Below are positions 8,001 to 16,093 of a stretch of 32,770 bases of DNA, piece after piece; the stretch's first letter is position 1, and each line of letters starts with the position of its first letter. This stretch comes from an uncultured Bacteroidales bacterium (GTDB lineage: Bacteria; Bacteroidota; Bacteroidia; Bacteroidales; P3): NCBI GenBank assembly GCA_937901525.1, contig CALDHX010000025.1:1-32770 (forward strand), read 5' to 3'. The translations under genes and the position numbers were made by a program. A model generated the notes under the pieces. That model saw only the letters and a program-made list of their open reading frames with translations, was not told where the DNA came from and searched no databases.

Positions 8001-9146
8001 ATGGAAAATAGCAAATCACTAACCACTCAGTATAATCAAGCAGCGGAAATAATAAAAACAGCAATATTGCAAAGCCAATATGATGCGGCTAAAGGGGTTA
8101 ATCGTGTACAACTGGCATTATATTATGGTATAGGTAAATTTATATCTATCAAAACCCGTAAAGGTGTATGGGGAACAAATGCCTTGCAGACCATTAGCGA
8201 TAAGTTACGTAAAGATCTTCCTGGACTTCGTGGCTTTTCTGCAAATAGTTTGAAGAATATGCGTAAGTTTTACGAAAATTGGATAATGCTTGATGCTGCT
8301 AATTCTGATACAAATCTTAATTCGACAATTGCAATTGTCGAATTGGAGGAAGATGAAAATGTGGTAGAAGTTGGTGCTATGCACATTCAAAAAGTTAATA
8401 ATTTTCCTGTAGAAGACTTTTTTAGAGTACCGTTTACTCATCATATACGAATTATTGAAGGAACAAAGGATATTAAGGCTCGTTATTACTATATCCACAA
8501 AACAGCGGAAGAGCATTTGCAAGTTGATAAGTTGACATCTCTTATTAAAGCGGAGGATTATATGCATTGTGATAAGATGCCGAGTAATTTCTCCAAAACA
8601 ATATCAGATGCGTCTTTGGCTCGCAAGGCAGTGTTGATGTTTAAAGATGAATATTTGCTTGATTTTATTAACATAGAGCAGATTGGTGAACGCGATTGCA
8701 TTGACGTTGATGAACGGTTGGTAGAGAAACAAATAATAGACAACATTAAAAGGTTTATTATGTCTTTTGGTAGTGATTTTGCTTTTATAGGTAATCAATA
8801 TCATTTAGAAATACATGGGGTTGAGCATTTTCCTGATTTGCTTTTCTTCAATAGAGAATTAAATGCAATGGTGGTTGTTGAACTGAAAACGGGTGAATTT
8901 AAAACTTCTTATCTTGGTCAACTAATGGGTTACTTATCTATTCTTGATGCAAAAGTAAAGAAACCTCACGAAAATCCTTCTATTGGCATTGTTCTGTGTA
9001 AATCTGCTAATAAGGATTATGTTGAGTTTGTTATTCAAGATTACAATAAACCTATGGGAGTTGCAACCTATACCACATCAGAAGAAATGCCAGAGAAGCT
9101 AAGAAATGCTCTGCCAGATATAGAGGAGTTAAAAAAGCTCTTATAA
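8001..9146 (+). CDS. Stand-alone DUF1016 (YhcG-like) PDDEXK nuclease domain protein
   Basis: I chose the ATG at 8001 (MENSKSLTTQYNQ) because the longer frame from 7944 starts inside the promoter and codes an unlikely leader. The product is 381 aa. The N-terminal domain has the family pattern LALYYGIGKFIS and LPGLRGFSANSLKNMRKFYE. The nuclease-like domain shows HFPDLLFFNRELNAM with D279, then VVVELKTG with E294 and K296. The C-terminus (SIGIVLCKSANKDYVEF...ALPDIEELKKLL) closely resembles that of the protein encoded at 23859-24992. The gene has its own promoter and lies between two 32-bp direct repeats derived from the end of kamC. It converges on kamC with a 21-nt gap and no clear terminator between them. 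Family members are presumed nucleases linked to mobile or defence regions; the exact role is unknown. Confidence 0.9.
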   Translation: MENSKSLTTQYNQAAEIIKTAILQSQYDAAKGVNRVQLALYYGIGKFISIKTRKGVWGTNALQTISDKLRKDLPGLRGFSANSLKNMRKFYENWIMLDAANSDTNLNSTIAIVELEEDENVVEVGAMHIQKVNNFPVEDFFRVPFTHHIRIIEGTKDIKARYYYIHKTAEEHLQVDKLTSLIKAEDYMHCDKMPSNFSKTISDASLARKAVLMFKDEYLLDFINIEQIGERDCIDVDERLVEKQIIDNIKRFIMSFGSDFAFIGNQYHLEIHGVEHFPDLLFFNRELNAMVVVELKTGEFKTSYLGQLMGYLSILDAKVKKPHENPSIGIVLCKSANKDYVEFVIQDYNKPMGVATYTTSEEMPEKLRNALPDIEELKKLL

Positions 9147-9167
9147 GAGATTATTATTTCTTTTTCT

Positions 9168-10529
9168 CTAACTCTCTCCTATCCATTCTTGGTCTATGCC
9201 AAGTAAACGACATAGATTTATCGCTTCGGTTGGGGCTTGGTTGCTTTGATCTTCTACAAGGGAGTAGTCAATGTGTTGTGAAATTTCTTCTATCTTGATT
9301 GGTGGTTGTAGGTCTTTGTGATTAAAGCCTTTTACTCGCATTCTTTTTGCTGGGGCTTCTATATCGGAATAGTGGGTGGTTACTATTACTAAACTGCCTC
9401 TTTTGTTGCATACTTTTAAAAAGCCTTCTACTAATTTCTTGCCTTCTATTGGATTGGTGGTGCGAGCAAGTTCATCTACAAGGACAAGGTGGGTTGCATT
9501 GGTTTTTATTTCTTGTATTATGTTGTGAAGGTTTTTTACTTCGTAGGCAAAGGAGGATAGGCCTTCGTTTTCGTTTTGTCCATCGCCTATGCTGGTTAGG
9601 ACTTTTTCTACAAGGCATACTTCGCCTTCTTGGCATGCTACGAAAAAGCCGTATTGTAATAGTTGTTGATTTAGGGCAAGGGTTTTAAGAATTAGTGTCT
9701 TGCCTGCCATATTGGCTCCTGTTATTAAATAGTTTTCTTCCCCTATTTCTATGTCTATGCTTTGGTAGGGTTGGTTCTTTTCTTCTAATAGTTGTTTTAC
9801 TATTGGGTGGAAGATTTTTTTGTAGTGTATTTGTTTTTTATCGGTGATTTGGACTTTGTTTAGGTTGTGTTGTGTGCTTAGTTTGGCTTTTGCAAAGGTT
9901 AGGTCTATTTGGGCTATTATGCTTAGGCTTTTGCTAAGGGCTGGTATGTAGGGATAGAGTTTTTGACTTAGGGTTTGACGTATTTGGTTTTCTATTTCAA
10001 GGGTTTTTATGTAGAGTGAGTGGGCTTTGAGTTCGTTGGCTTCTTCTTTGGCTTTTTGCCAAAGTTTTCTTGCTTGTGATAGTTCTTCGCTATATGCTGA
10101 GTAGATGTAGAATTGCATAGCTTGCATTTTCTCGGGGTCGAGTATGTCGATTATTTCTTGTAAATCGGGCAATGGAAAGAGTGGTGAGGTGAAGTCTTTT
10201 TTTAGTTTTTTTGTGTTTAGACAAAAGGCTTTGATTTCAAATAGGGATATATCGTCAAGGATTTGGTTTTGTTGTAGGGCTTTTATGCTTCCGCTTATGT
10301 CGTGTATGGTTGATAGGTGCATAAAGAAGCGTTGTGTGGTTTGAGGGTTAAGGGTTGTGAGATAGGTTTGACATTCTGTGATTTGTTGCCATTGTTGTTC
10401 TATCCATTGTTGGCTTTGACTAAATGGAGTGTGCAATAGTAGGTTTCTTGCCATTGGGGTTTGGATTTCCATTTGGCTATATAGGGTTCTTAGGCTTGGG
10501 TTTTGGTTTATGGCTTGTTGGAATGTCAT
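9168..10529 (-). CDS. kamC: MutS-like ATPase of the lysine cluster, lysine 5,6-aminomutase reactivase KamC
   Basis: The 453-aa protein has the MutS core (lever region) and ATPase domain but no mismatch-binding domain, nicking endonuclease or Smr domain. Walker A is GANMAGKT (271-278), Walker B LVLVDELAR has D352 and E353, and a THYSD motif follows. In lysine-fermenting bacteria this MutS relative is encoded with kamB beside the aminomutase genes and is annotated as the ATPase that helps reactivate the B12 enzyme lysine 5,6-aminomutase. It lies 2 nt after kamB and is the last gene of this part of the operon. Its final codons form the 32-bp segment that is duplicated at 7873-7904. The gene itself is intact. 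Confidence 0.87.
   Translation of the reverse strand: MTFQQAINQNPSLRTLYSQMEIQTPMARNLLLHTPFSQSQQWIEQQWQQITECQTYLTTLNPQTTQRFFMHLSTIHDISGSIKALQQNQILDDISLFEIKAFCLNTKKLKKDFTSPLFPLPDLQEIIDILDPEKMQAMQFYIYSAYSEELSQARKLWQKAKEEANELKAHSLYIKTLEIENQIRQTLSQKLYPYIPALSKSLSIIAQIDLTFAKAKLSTQHNLNKVQITDKKQIHYKKIFHPIVKQLLEEKNQPYQSIDIEIGEENYLITGANMAGKTLILKTLALNQQLLQYGFFVACQEGEVCLVEKVLTSIGDGQNENEGLSSFAYEVKNLHNIIQEIKTNATHLVLVDELARTTNPIEGKKLVEGFLKVCNKRGSLVIVTTHYSDIEAPAKRMRVKGFNHKDLQPPIKIEEISQHIDYSLVEDQSNQAPTEAINLCRLLGIDQEWIGES
9169..9200. repeat. 32-bp direct repeat, copy 2 (3' end of kamC)
   Basis: Identical to 7873-7904. This copy is the functional one: it encodes the last ten residues of KamC and most of the stop codon. 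Confidence 0.92.
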
Positions 10530-10531
10530 CT

Positions 10532-11536
10532 TTATAGTTGTTTTACGTTATATATATTGATTGGTATTTCTTTTCTAAGGGCGTCTAACATTTCTTCATT
10601 GTTGAAGTTATAGCCTGTTGGTGAGATTGGGTTGGCGGTTATGGCTATTAGGTTGGTTTGGTCAAGTACTTTTATTTGTCCGCCTTTGTGTAGGTATTGT
10701 ATTACGTTGTCTTCTTGGGCAAAGATTTTTGTAAAGTCTTTTATTATGATTTCTATTTCTTGTGGATTCTTTTGTATTTTTAATAGTTGAACGAATTTGT
10801 CGTTTAAGGCTCCTGCTACAAATAGGCGTTTGCCGTATGTAAATATTTTGTCTTTGTATTTGTCTATCATCATTAGGGAAGGAATTTCTAAATCTACTAT
10901 TCCTTCTTCTGTAATGGCGTATATTCCGTTTTCTATGTTTTGTAATTGTTCTGCGAGTGTACTTTGATATTGTGGTAGTTGTGTCATTTGATAGATGAAT
11001 TTTGTCTTTTTTACCACAACATTGAGTGAGGCTGAGAGTGAGGCTCCTGTTGAGAGTATCATTGCATCGGTTATTGTGGGTGAACCAAAGCTTTTTCTCG
11101 ATAAAGCACCGTCTATTAGAATTAAATCTACGTTTTTTTCTAATTTTTCTAAGAGTTTTTTTAGGTTTTTCGTATCGCTTGGACCTCCAAGTAGGACTTT
11201 TCCTTGGGTTATGGCTCGTGCGGTTATGAGTTTGCCTAAGGCTGTGTAGTCTTTTGATACTTCTTCTATGGCACTTACTATTTCTTTTTGGTTATAGAGG
11301 CTTTGTGAGGTGATGAAGGTGGTGTTGGGATAGATTTCTATTTCGGGCTTTGAGGTAGAGGTTACTATATCGAGGGTTTCTCCATCGACTCCTATTGAGG
11401 AAATAGCAAGTTTTAAGTTAGAAAAAGTGCGGAGACGACTCAACACATAGTTTAGTGTTTGAGTCTTCCCCGCATTCTTTTCCATTCCTACGAAGGAGAT
11501 GCTTTTGTATTTTAGAACATCTTCTATAAAAGGCAT
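10532..11536 (-). CDS. kamB: Lysine 5,6-aminomutase reactivase subunit KamB
   Basis: The 334-aa protein begins with a P-loop: FVGMEKNAGKT (Walker A about 17-25). I see no other well-known enzyme domain. Position and length match the KamB protein of lysine fermentation clusters, always encoded between kamA and the MutS-like kamC, and proposed to act with KamC in reactivating the adenosylcobalamin-dependent aminomutase. The start lies 16 nt after the kamA stop and kamC follows after 2 nt, so translation is likely coupled. Assignment rests mainly on context and the P-loop. Confidence 0.82.
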   Translation of the reverse strand: MPFIEDVLKYKSISFVGMEKNAGKTQTLNYVLSRLRTFSNLKLAISSIGVDGETLDIVTSTSKPEIEIYPNTTFITSQSLYNQKEIVSAIEEVSKDYTALGKLITARAITQGKVLLGGPSDTKNLKKLLEKLEKNVDLILIDGALSRKSFGSPTITDAMILSTGASLSASLNVVVKKTKFIYQMTQLPQYQSTLAEQLQNIENGIYAITEEGIVDLEIPSLMMIDKYKDKIFTYGKRLFVAGALNDKFVQLLKIQKNPQEIEIIIKDFTKIFAQEDNVIQYLHKGGQIKVLDQTNLIAITANPISPTGYNFNNEEMLDALRKEIPINIYNVKQL

Positions 11537-11552
11537 TCCTCCAAGGATTTAT

Positions 11553-12806
11553 TTAGTTCTTTTTTACTCTTTCGTGTCTTGCAAGATGTGATGGTTCAAG
11601 TGATAGTTTTTCTCCTTGTAATAAAGAAGCAACTCCATCATTCTTTATTTCTGTTCCTTTTAAGAAATCCACATCACATTCACCCGGTACGTAGTTTGTA
11701 GGTTCTGTATATGTTGTTATCACTCCTTCAAAGTTTCTTAACACTACTCTGTTTGGAGATTGTGAAACAACGTATTGTGGCATTACTGGTGTTTTTCCAC
11801 CACCGCCTGGTGCATCTACTACAAATGTTGGTACTGCGTAGCCTGATGTATGTCCACGTAAGTTTTCTATTATTTCTATTCCCTTAGAAACAGGTGTACG
11901 GAAGTGTTCCAAGCCCATTGAAAGGTCGCATTGATAGATGTAGTATGGACGTACTCTCATTTTAACAAGTTCGTGAACAAGTTTTTTGAATACTCTTACA
12001 TCATCGTTTACTCCTCTTAAAAGAACTGATTGGTTTCCTAATGGAATACCTGCATTTGCTAAGCGTTCGCATGCTGCTTTTGCCTCTGGTGTACATTCAT
12101 TAGGGTGATTGAAGTGAGTGTTCAACCATATTGGGTGATACTTCTTCAACATATTTACCAAGTCGTCAGTTATTCTCATTGGACATACAACCGGTGTACG
12201 AGAACCTATACGTATGATTTCTACGTGTGGAATTGCTCTTAGACGTTGAATGATTGATTCTAACATCTTGTCGTTTACCATCAAGGCATCTCCTCCTGAA
12301 AGAAGTACGTCTCTTACTTGTGGAGTTTTTGCTATGTATTCTATACATTTGTCTATTCTATCTTGTGTTGATTCGCAGTCGTTTTGTCCTGCAAATCTTC
12401 TACGAGTACAATGACGACAATACATAGAGCACATATCTGTTATAAGGAACAATACTCTATCTGGATAACGGTGAGTAAGTCCTGGTGCTGGGCTATCTTC
12501 GTCTTCATGAAGAGGGTCAAGTAAGTCTGCATCTGCTTGATGTAATTCTGCTCCTGTTGGAATTGCTTGACGGCGAACAGGGTCATTTGGATTGTTTACA
12601 TCAATCAAACATAAATAATATGGGGTTATTGCCATACGTAATGTCTTTAACGCATTGGCAACACCTTCCTCTTCTTCTTTGGTTAGAGAAATATATTTTT
12701 TTAAATCCTCTAATGTTTCTATACGATTTTTAACTTGCCATTTCCAATCGAACCATTGTTCGTCCGATACGTTTGGAAACAACTCTTTACGTCTATTTAC
12801 TTGCAT
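11553..12806 (-). CDS. kamA: Lysine 2,3-aminomutase
   Basis: This radical SAM and PLP enzyme converts L-lysine to L-beta-lysine, the first step of lysine fermentation. The radical SAM cysteines are C126, C130 and C133 (CSMYCRHC). The PLP lysine is K338 in DAPGGGGKTP, one position from the residue known in the clostridial enzyme. At 417 aa it has the usual length. It lies 18 nt after kdd and 16 nt before kamB in one minus-strand operon. EpmB-type paralogues exist, but the length and the lysine cluster context favour the catabolic enzyme. Confidence 0.96.
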   Translation of the reverse strand: MQVNRRKELFPNVSDEQWFDWKWQVKNRIETLEDLKKYISLTKEEEEGVANALKTLRMAITPYYLCLIDVNNPNDPVRRQAIPTGAELHQADADLLDPLHEDEDSPAPGLTHRYPDRVLFLITDMCSMYCRHCTRRRFAGQNDCESTQDRIDKCIEYIAKTPQVRDVLLSGGDALMVNDKMLESIIQRLRAIPHVEIIRIGSRTPVVCPMRITDDLVNMLKKYHPIWLNTHFNHPNECTPEAKAACERLANAGIPLGNQSVLLRGVNDDVRVFKKLVHELVKMRVRPYYIYQCDLSMGLEHFRTPVSKGIEIIENLRGHTSGYAVPTFVVDAPGGGGKTPVMPQYVVSQSPNRVVLRNFEGVITTYTEPTNYVPGECDVDFLKGTEIKNDGVASLLQGEKLSLEPSHLARHERVKKN

Positions 12807-12824
12807 TTGCGTATAATTTTAAAA

Positions 12825-13865
12825 TTATGCGTAAAGTTCTGTGAATATTTTTCTTAATGCTTCACATTCTCTCAATTCTTGAAGAGTGATTTCAGCGTGT
12901 CCTTTTGTATAGCCGTTTCCAACTATCATTGTTACGTCTGAACCAACTCCTTCTGCTCCTAAGGCTGCTTTTGTGAATGAAGTTGCCATTGAGAAGAAAT
13001 ATACAACTCCTGTATTCTTTGTTACAAGAATAGATGTCATTTCTGTATCAGGGATATTTACGTTGTTGATACAAACATCTGCCATTTGACCGTTTGTAAG
13101 TTCTTCTATTTTCTTCATTACAGGAACAGGTTGTGTAGCATCTGCTGAGAATACTTCATCACAGAATCCTAAATCCATCATACGTTTTGTAGATTTTTCG
13201 CTGTGGCATATTCCTATTACTTTACCTGTTACGCCAGCACGTTTCTTTGCTTCATAGCAACAAAGCATACCTGATTTTCCACCTGCTCCTATGATAACTA
13301 CTGTATCACCTGGTTTAACAAGTTTTGCTGTTTGTGCTGGTGCTCCTGCAACGTCAAGTGCAGATAAAGCAAGATTTTCTGGAAGGTCAGCAGGTATTTT
13401 AGCATAAATACCACTTTCAAAAAGAATTGCTTTACCATCTATATCAACTTGGTCGATATCAGGACGAATATCTTTTATTTTGTCTATTCTTAATGGAGTA
13501 AGTGATAAAGAAACTAATGTTGCTATTTTATCACCAACTTTTAAATCAGTTTTTCCAACTAATGCATCACCTATTTTTTCAACAGTTCCAAGTAACATAC
13601 CGCCTGAACCTGTTACAGGATTACGATGTTTTCCTTGTTTTTCAACAATTGACATCATTATCTTTGCAATTTCTTCTTTATCGCCTTTTGCTTGTTCTTC
13701 TATTTGAGTAAAAGAAGCAGAGTCAATGTTTAGAGTTTGTACATCAATAAGGATTTCATTATCATAGATTTCATCCATATTGTTATCTACTTTGTTTGCT
13801 GGTTGAGGCAATACTCCTTTTGGTTCAATTACACGGTGTGTTCCGTATCTACATCCTTTTTTCAT
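12825..13865 (-). CDS. kdd: L-erythro-3,5-diaminohexanoate dehydrogenase
   Basis: Kdd oxidises and deaminates 3,5-diaminohexanoate, the product of the aminomutases, to 5-amino-3-oxohexanoate using NAD(P)+. The 346-aa protein has a Rossmann dinucleotide motif VVIIGAGGKSGM (about 189-200) and the N-terminal GCRYGTHRVIEP typical of this family. It is the first gene of the operon kdd-kamA-kamB-kamC and is preceded by a clear promoter at 13918-13925. The cleavage enzyme that would use its product (kce) is not in this window. Confidence 0.93.
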   Translation of the reverse strand: MKKGCRYGTHRVIEPKGVLPQPANKVDNNMDEIYDNEILIDVQTLNIDSASFTQIEEQAKGDKEEIAKIMMSIVEKQGKHRNPVTGSGGMLLGTVEKIGDALVGKTDLKVGDKIATLVSLSLTPLRIDKIKDIRPDIDQVDIDGKAILFESGIYAKIPADLPENLALSALDVAGAPAQTAKLVKPGDTVVIIGAGGKSGMLCCYEAKKRAGVTGKVIGICHSEKSTKRMMDLGFCDEVFSADATQPVPVMKKIEELTNGQMADVCINNVNIPDTEMTSILVTKNTGVVYFFSMATSFTKAALGAEGVGSDVTMIVGNGYTKGHAEITLQELRECEALRKIFTELYA

Positions 13866-13917
13866 ATTAAACTAAATATTTGGATTGTTAATAAAATAAT
13901 TAAATTCTTTAAGTTTG

Positions 13918-13925
13918 CAAATATA
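13918..13925 (-). promoter_or_regulatory. Promoter -7 element of the kdd-kamA-kamB-kamC operon
   Basis: On the minus strand the sequence is TATATTTG, 52 nt before the kdd start. The surrounding 17-mer AAAACACGTATATTTGC (13917-13933, minus strand) is identical to the promoter region at 16036-16052 in front of the ATPase/nuclease pair. Confidence 0.75.
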
Positions 13926-13956
13926 CGTGTTTTTTTTCGTATTCGCTGAAATTTTT

Positions 13957-14010
13957 TCAAAGAAAAAAAAGAAAAAAGCAAAGAAAAAAAGAAAAAAAGC
14001 AAAGAAAAAT
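13957..14010. repeat. Purine-rich low-complexity tract with a 20-bp imperfect tandem repeat
   Basis: The plus strand is almost purely A and G here. Two 20-bp units (13971-13990 and 13991-14010) share GAAAAAAGCAAAGAAAAA-like sequence. The tract lies between the divergent promoters of kdd and the acyltransferase gene. I see no ORF in 13866-14072. Confidence 0.7.
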
Positions 14011-14045
14011 TTTAAAAATGCATGCATTTATTTTCTTTTTTTTCT

Positions 14046-14053
14046 TATACTTG
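14046..14053 (+). promoter_or_regulatory. Probable promoter of the acyltransferase gene
   Basis: TATACTTG differs from TAnnTTTG at one position and lies 19 nt before the start codon, the same distance as other promoters in this window. Confidence 0.55.
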
Positions 14054-14072
14054 CAAACTTAATTTTTAAAGT

Positions 14073-15101
14073 ATGTTACAAATCTCTAACGACTCTTTAC
14101 AATCAAAGGTGATTTCTTTTTTAAGATTTCCATTGATTGTCGGTGTGATTTTAATTCACACTCAACTCCCTAATGCAAATGAAGAGTTTGTTTGTTATGA
14201 AAATACAAAATTCATAATCTCTAACGTAATTGCTCGCATTGCCGTTCCATTATTCTTTGTTTGTTCGGGATTCCTTTTCTTTTTCAAAACAGAGGAATTT
14301 TCTTTACATACCTATTCAAGTAAATTAAAGAAAAGAGTTAAGACATTGCTTATTCCTTATTTAATATGGAATACATTGTTTATTGTACACTTCAATATTA
14401 CAAGTGGTGATTTTGTTATCGGAGAGGGTTTTGATTGGAAAGATTGGTTAAGGGTTTTTGGAGGAAATTGTTTTCATCACCCTTCTAATTATCCACTTTG
14501 GTTTATTGGCGATTTGATGTGGGTTATTCTCTTTACCCCTATCATTTATTGGCTAACAAAAAGATTAAGGATTTTCTTTCCTTTGATTTTAGGAGTTTTA
14601 TGGTTGATTAACTCTAATATTTGTTGGAAAACAGAGGCGTTTTTCTTCTTCTGTTTAGGAGCATTCTTCTCTATCAACAAGAAATGCTTTACCGATGTGG
14701 TTAAATCTCATACACTTGTTTTAGGTTTGATTTATCTTTTGTTTGTAGTAGCAACCTTTTGTGCAAAAGACTATGCCTTTTGGATTTATTTAAGACGCCT
14801 TAGCGTAGTAATTGGTATGGGATTTGTAGTTAGTTTGGTTGCAAAATTCATATCAAATGGCAAATGGAAAGAAAATAAGTTTTTAACCATAGGCAGTTTC
14901 TTTCTCTATCTACATCACGCAATCCTTTTACCATCATACAAGAAGGTTTTAATCGCTATCATTCCCCCTACTTGCGATGCGAATATGATAATACTTTATT
15001 TCCTTTGGGCAATCCTTACAATCATCATAGGATTAGGACTTTACTACATCATCAAACACCTTTTACCTAAGACAACATCTTTTCTAATGGGCGGACGATA
15101 A
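14073..15101 (+). CDS. Acyltransferase family 3 membrane protein
   Basis: The 342-aa protein is strongly hydrophobic with about ten membrane segments and fits the acyltransferase 3 family, which O-acetylates or O-acylates surface sugars at the inner membrane. Family features are the N-terminal membrane segment with a histidine (LRFPLIVGVILIHT), RIAVPLFFVCSGFLFF, the KKRVKTLLIPYLIWN segment, and PLWFIGDLMW. The substrate cannot be inferred. It has its own promoter and stands alone between the kdd promoter and the outer-membrane protein gene, with no glycan synthesis genes beside it. Confidence 0.88.
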   Translation: MLQISNDSLQSKVISFLRFPLIVGVILIHTQLPNANEEFVCYENTKFIISNVIARIAVPLFFVCSGFLFFFKTEEFSLHTYSSKLKKRVKTLLIPYLIWNTLFIVHFNITSGDFVIGEGFDWKDWLRVFGGNCFHHPSNYPLWFIGDLMWVILFTPIIYWLTKRLRIFFPLILGVLWLINSNICWKTEAFFFFCLGAFFSINKKCFTDVVKSHTLVLGLIYLLFVVATFCAKDYAFWIYLRRLSVVIGMGFVVSLVAKFISNGKWKENKFLTIGSFFLYLHHAILLPSYKKVLIAIIPPTCDANMIILYFLWAILTIIIGLGLYYIIKHLLPKTTSFLMGGR

Positions 15102-15130
15102 AGAGAAATTGTAGGTTTATTTATTTTTCT

Positions 15131-15138
15131 TATATTTG
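15131..15138 (+). promoter_or_regulatory. Promoter -7 element of the outer-membrane protein gene
   Basis: TATATTTG matches the consensus and lies 89 nt before the start codon, giving an unusually long leader for this window. Confidence 0.72.
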
Positions 15139-15141
15139 CAC

Positions 15142-15169
15142 TGCGTAAAAATACGCAATGGACTGCGTA
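15142..15169 (+). promoter_or_regulatory. Hairpin and extra half-site at the 5' end of the leader
   Basis: TGCGTA (15142-15147), loop AAAA, TACGCA (15152-15157) form a perfect 6-bp stem at or next to the expected transcription start. A third TGCGTA half-site follows at 15164-15169. It could be an operator or a 5' mRNA stabilising hairpin. Confidence 0.5.
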
Positions 15170-15227
15170 AAATGTAAAGAGATGTATAAAAGAAGTGAAT
15201 ATCAAATAATTAAATAAACAAATAAAT

Positions 15228-15923
15228 ATGAAAAAATTAAATTTCACAATCATCGCAATTTTGTTTGCTGTAAGTTTATCGGCACAAAGCGTAAACAAAA
15301 ACCATTCTTTTGGTTTTGGTGTTCAATTCAGTTCTTTTCCTTTAACACATGCTTATTCCGGAGGTTATGAATTATCAGGAGGAAGTTTCGACCTTGCAAA
15401 TGCTTTTGCAATTGGTGTATCGGGAAAATATGAATATGCTTTCAATAGAGCGTTTTCTCTTTCTTTTGAACCGGGTTATCTTTACACGAGATTATCTTAC
15501 AAAGAATATCTAACATATCCAGAGCATGCGTTAGTGAGTAACACAAATCTAAATGTGCATCAATTAAACATTCCTTTAATTGCTAATTTCAGTTGCCCTA
15601 TGCTTGAAAATGTAAATTTCCTTGCCTCAGGTGGAGTTAATGCTTTGGTTTCTCTGCAAAAAGAAATTAACTTTTCTGAAACACCAACAGCATCTTATGT
15701 AAACGGATTAAATGCTTTGAATTTTAAATCTTCAATTACTCCCGAAATAGTAATGAAAACAGGTTTTGAAATCGCAACAAAACATAGAATAAGAGTAAAC
15801 GCTTGTTATTATTTACCTCTTACAAAAAATGCTTACTACTCTATGAATTTACCAATTGACAAAATAGAGTATGATGCAATGAGGATAAGTCGTTTAGCCT
15901 TTGAATTATCTTTATTCTTCTAA
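15228..15923 (+). CDS. Outer-membrane beta-barrel protein (porin-like, OMP_b-brl family)
   Basis: The 231-aa precursor has a signal peptide MKKLNFTIIAILFAVSLSAQ with likely cleavage after about residue 18-20. The mature part alternates short amphipathic strands (FGFGVQFSSFP, YEYAFNRAFSLSFEPGYLYTRLSY, NIPLIANFSC, HRIRVNACYYLPL) and ends with an aromatic residue (RLAFELSLFF), as expected of a small barrel inserted in the outer membrane. This fits the outer-membrane beta-barrel families common in Bacteroidetes. The specific function is unknown. The gene has its own promoter. Confidence 0.85.
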   Translation: MKKLNFTIIAILFAVSLSAQSVNKNHSFGFGVQFSSFPLTHAYSGGYELSGGSFDLANAFAIGVSGKYEYAFNRAFSLSFEPGYLYTRLSYKEYLTYPEHALVSNTNLNVHQLNIPLIANFSCPMLENVNFLASGGVNALVSLQKEINFSETPTASYVNGLNALNFKSSITPEIVMKTGFEIATKHRIRVNACYYLPLTKNAYYSMNLPIDKIEYDAMRISRLAFELSLFF

Positions 15924-16035
15924 AAACACACAATACATAATAAAAAAGGTTCGGCTAATGCAAGAAATATTTAAAAGTGCATTATAACGACGTTGAAGTA
16001 GTTAAATCTTCGAATTAAATATCTATAATTACAAA
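15924..16035. other. Intergenic, nothing recognised
   Basis: AT-rich spacer after the outer-membrane protein gene. I see no clear terminator hairpin, RNA or ORF. Confidence 0.4.
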
Positions 16036-16072
16036 AAAACACGTATATTTGCATTTATAATATACGTGTTTT
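16036..16072 (+). promoter_or_regulatory. Promoter inside a 13-bp perfect inverted repeat (probable operator)
   Basis: AAAACACGTATAT (16036-16048) and ATATACGTGTTTT (16060-16072) form a perfect inverted repeat with an 11-nt spacer. The -7 element TATATTTG (16044-16051) overlaps the left arm, so a bound regulator would cover the promoter. The gene starts 22 nt downstream. Confidence 0.75.
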
Positions 16073-16093
16073 ATCAATTAATAATTTCTAATA

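Noticed and set aside
8205..8567. 120-aa minus-strand ORF inside the DUF1016 gene
   Set aside because: Antisense shadow in AT-rich coding DNA; no start context and no conserved features.
9138..9149. Palindrome CTCTTATAAGAG at the DUF1016 stop codon as a terminator or operator
   Set aside because: It overlaps the last codons and lacks a T run; too short to support a function.
9347..9688. Plus-strand ORF of 113 aa opposite kamC
   Set aside because: It is a leucine/cysteine-rich shadow of the well-supported kamC gene, without promoter or recognisable domain.
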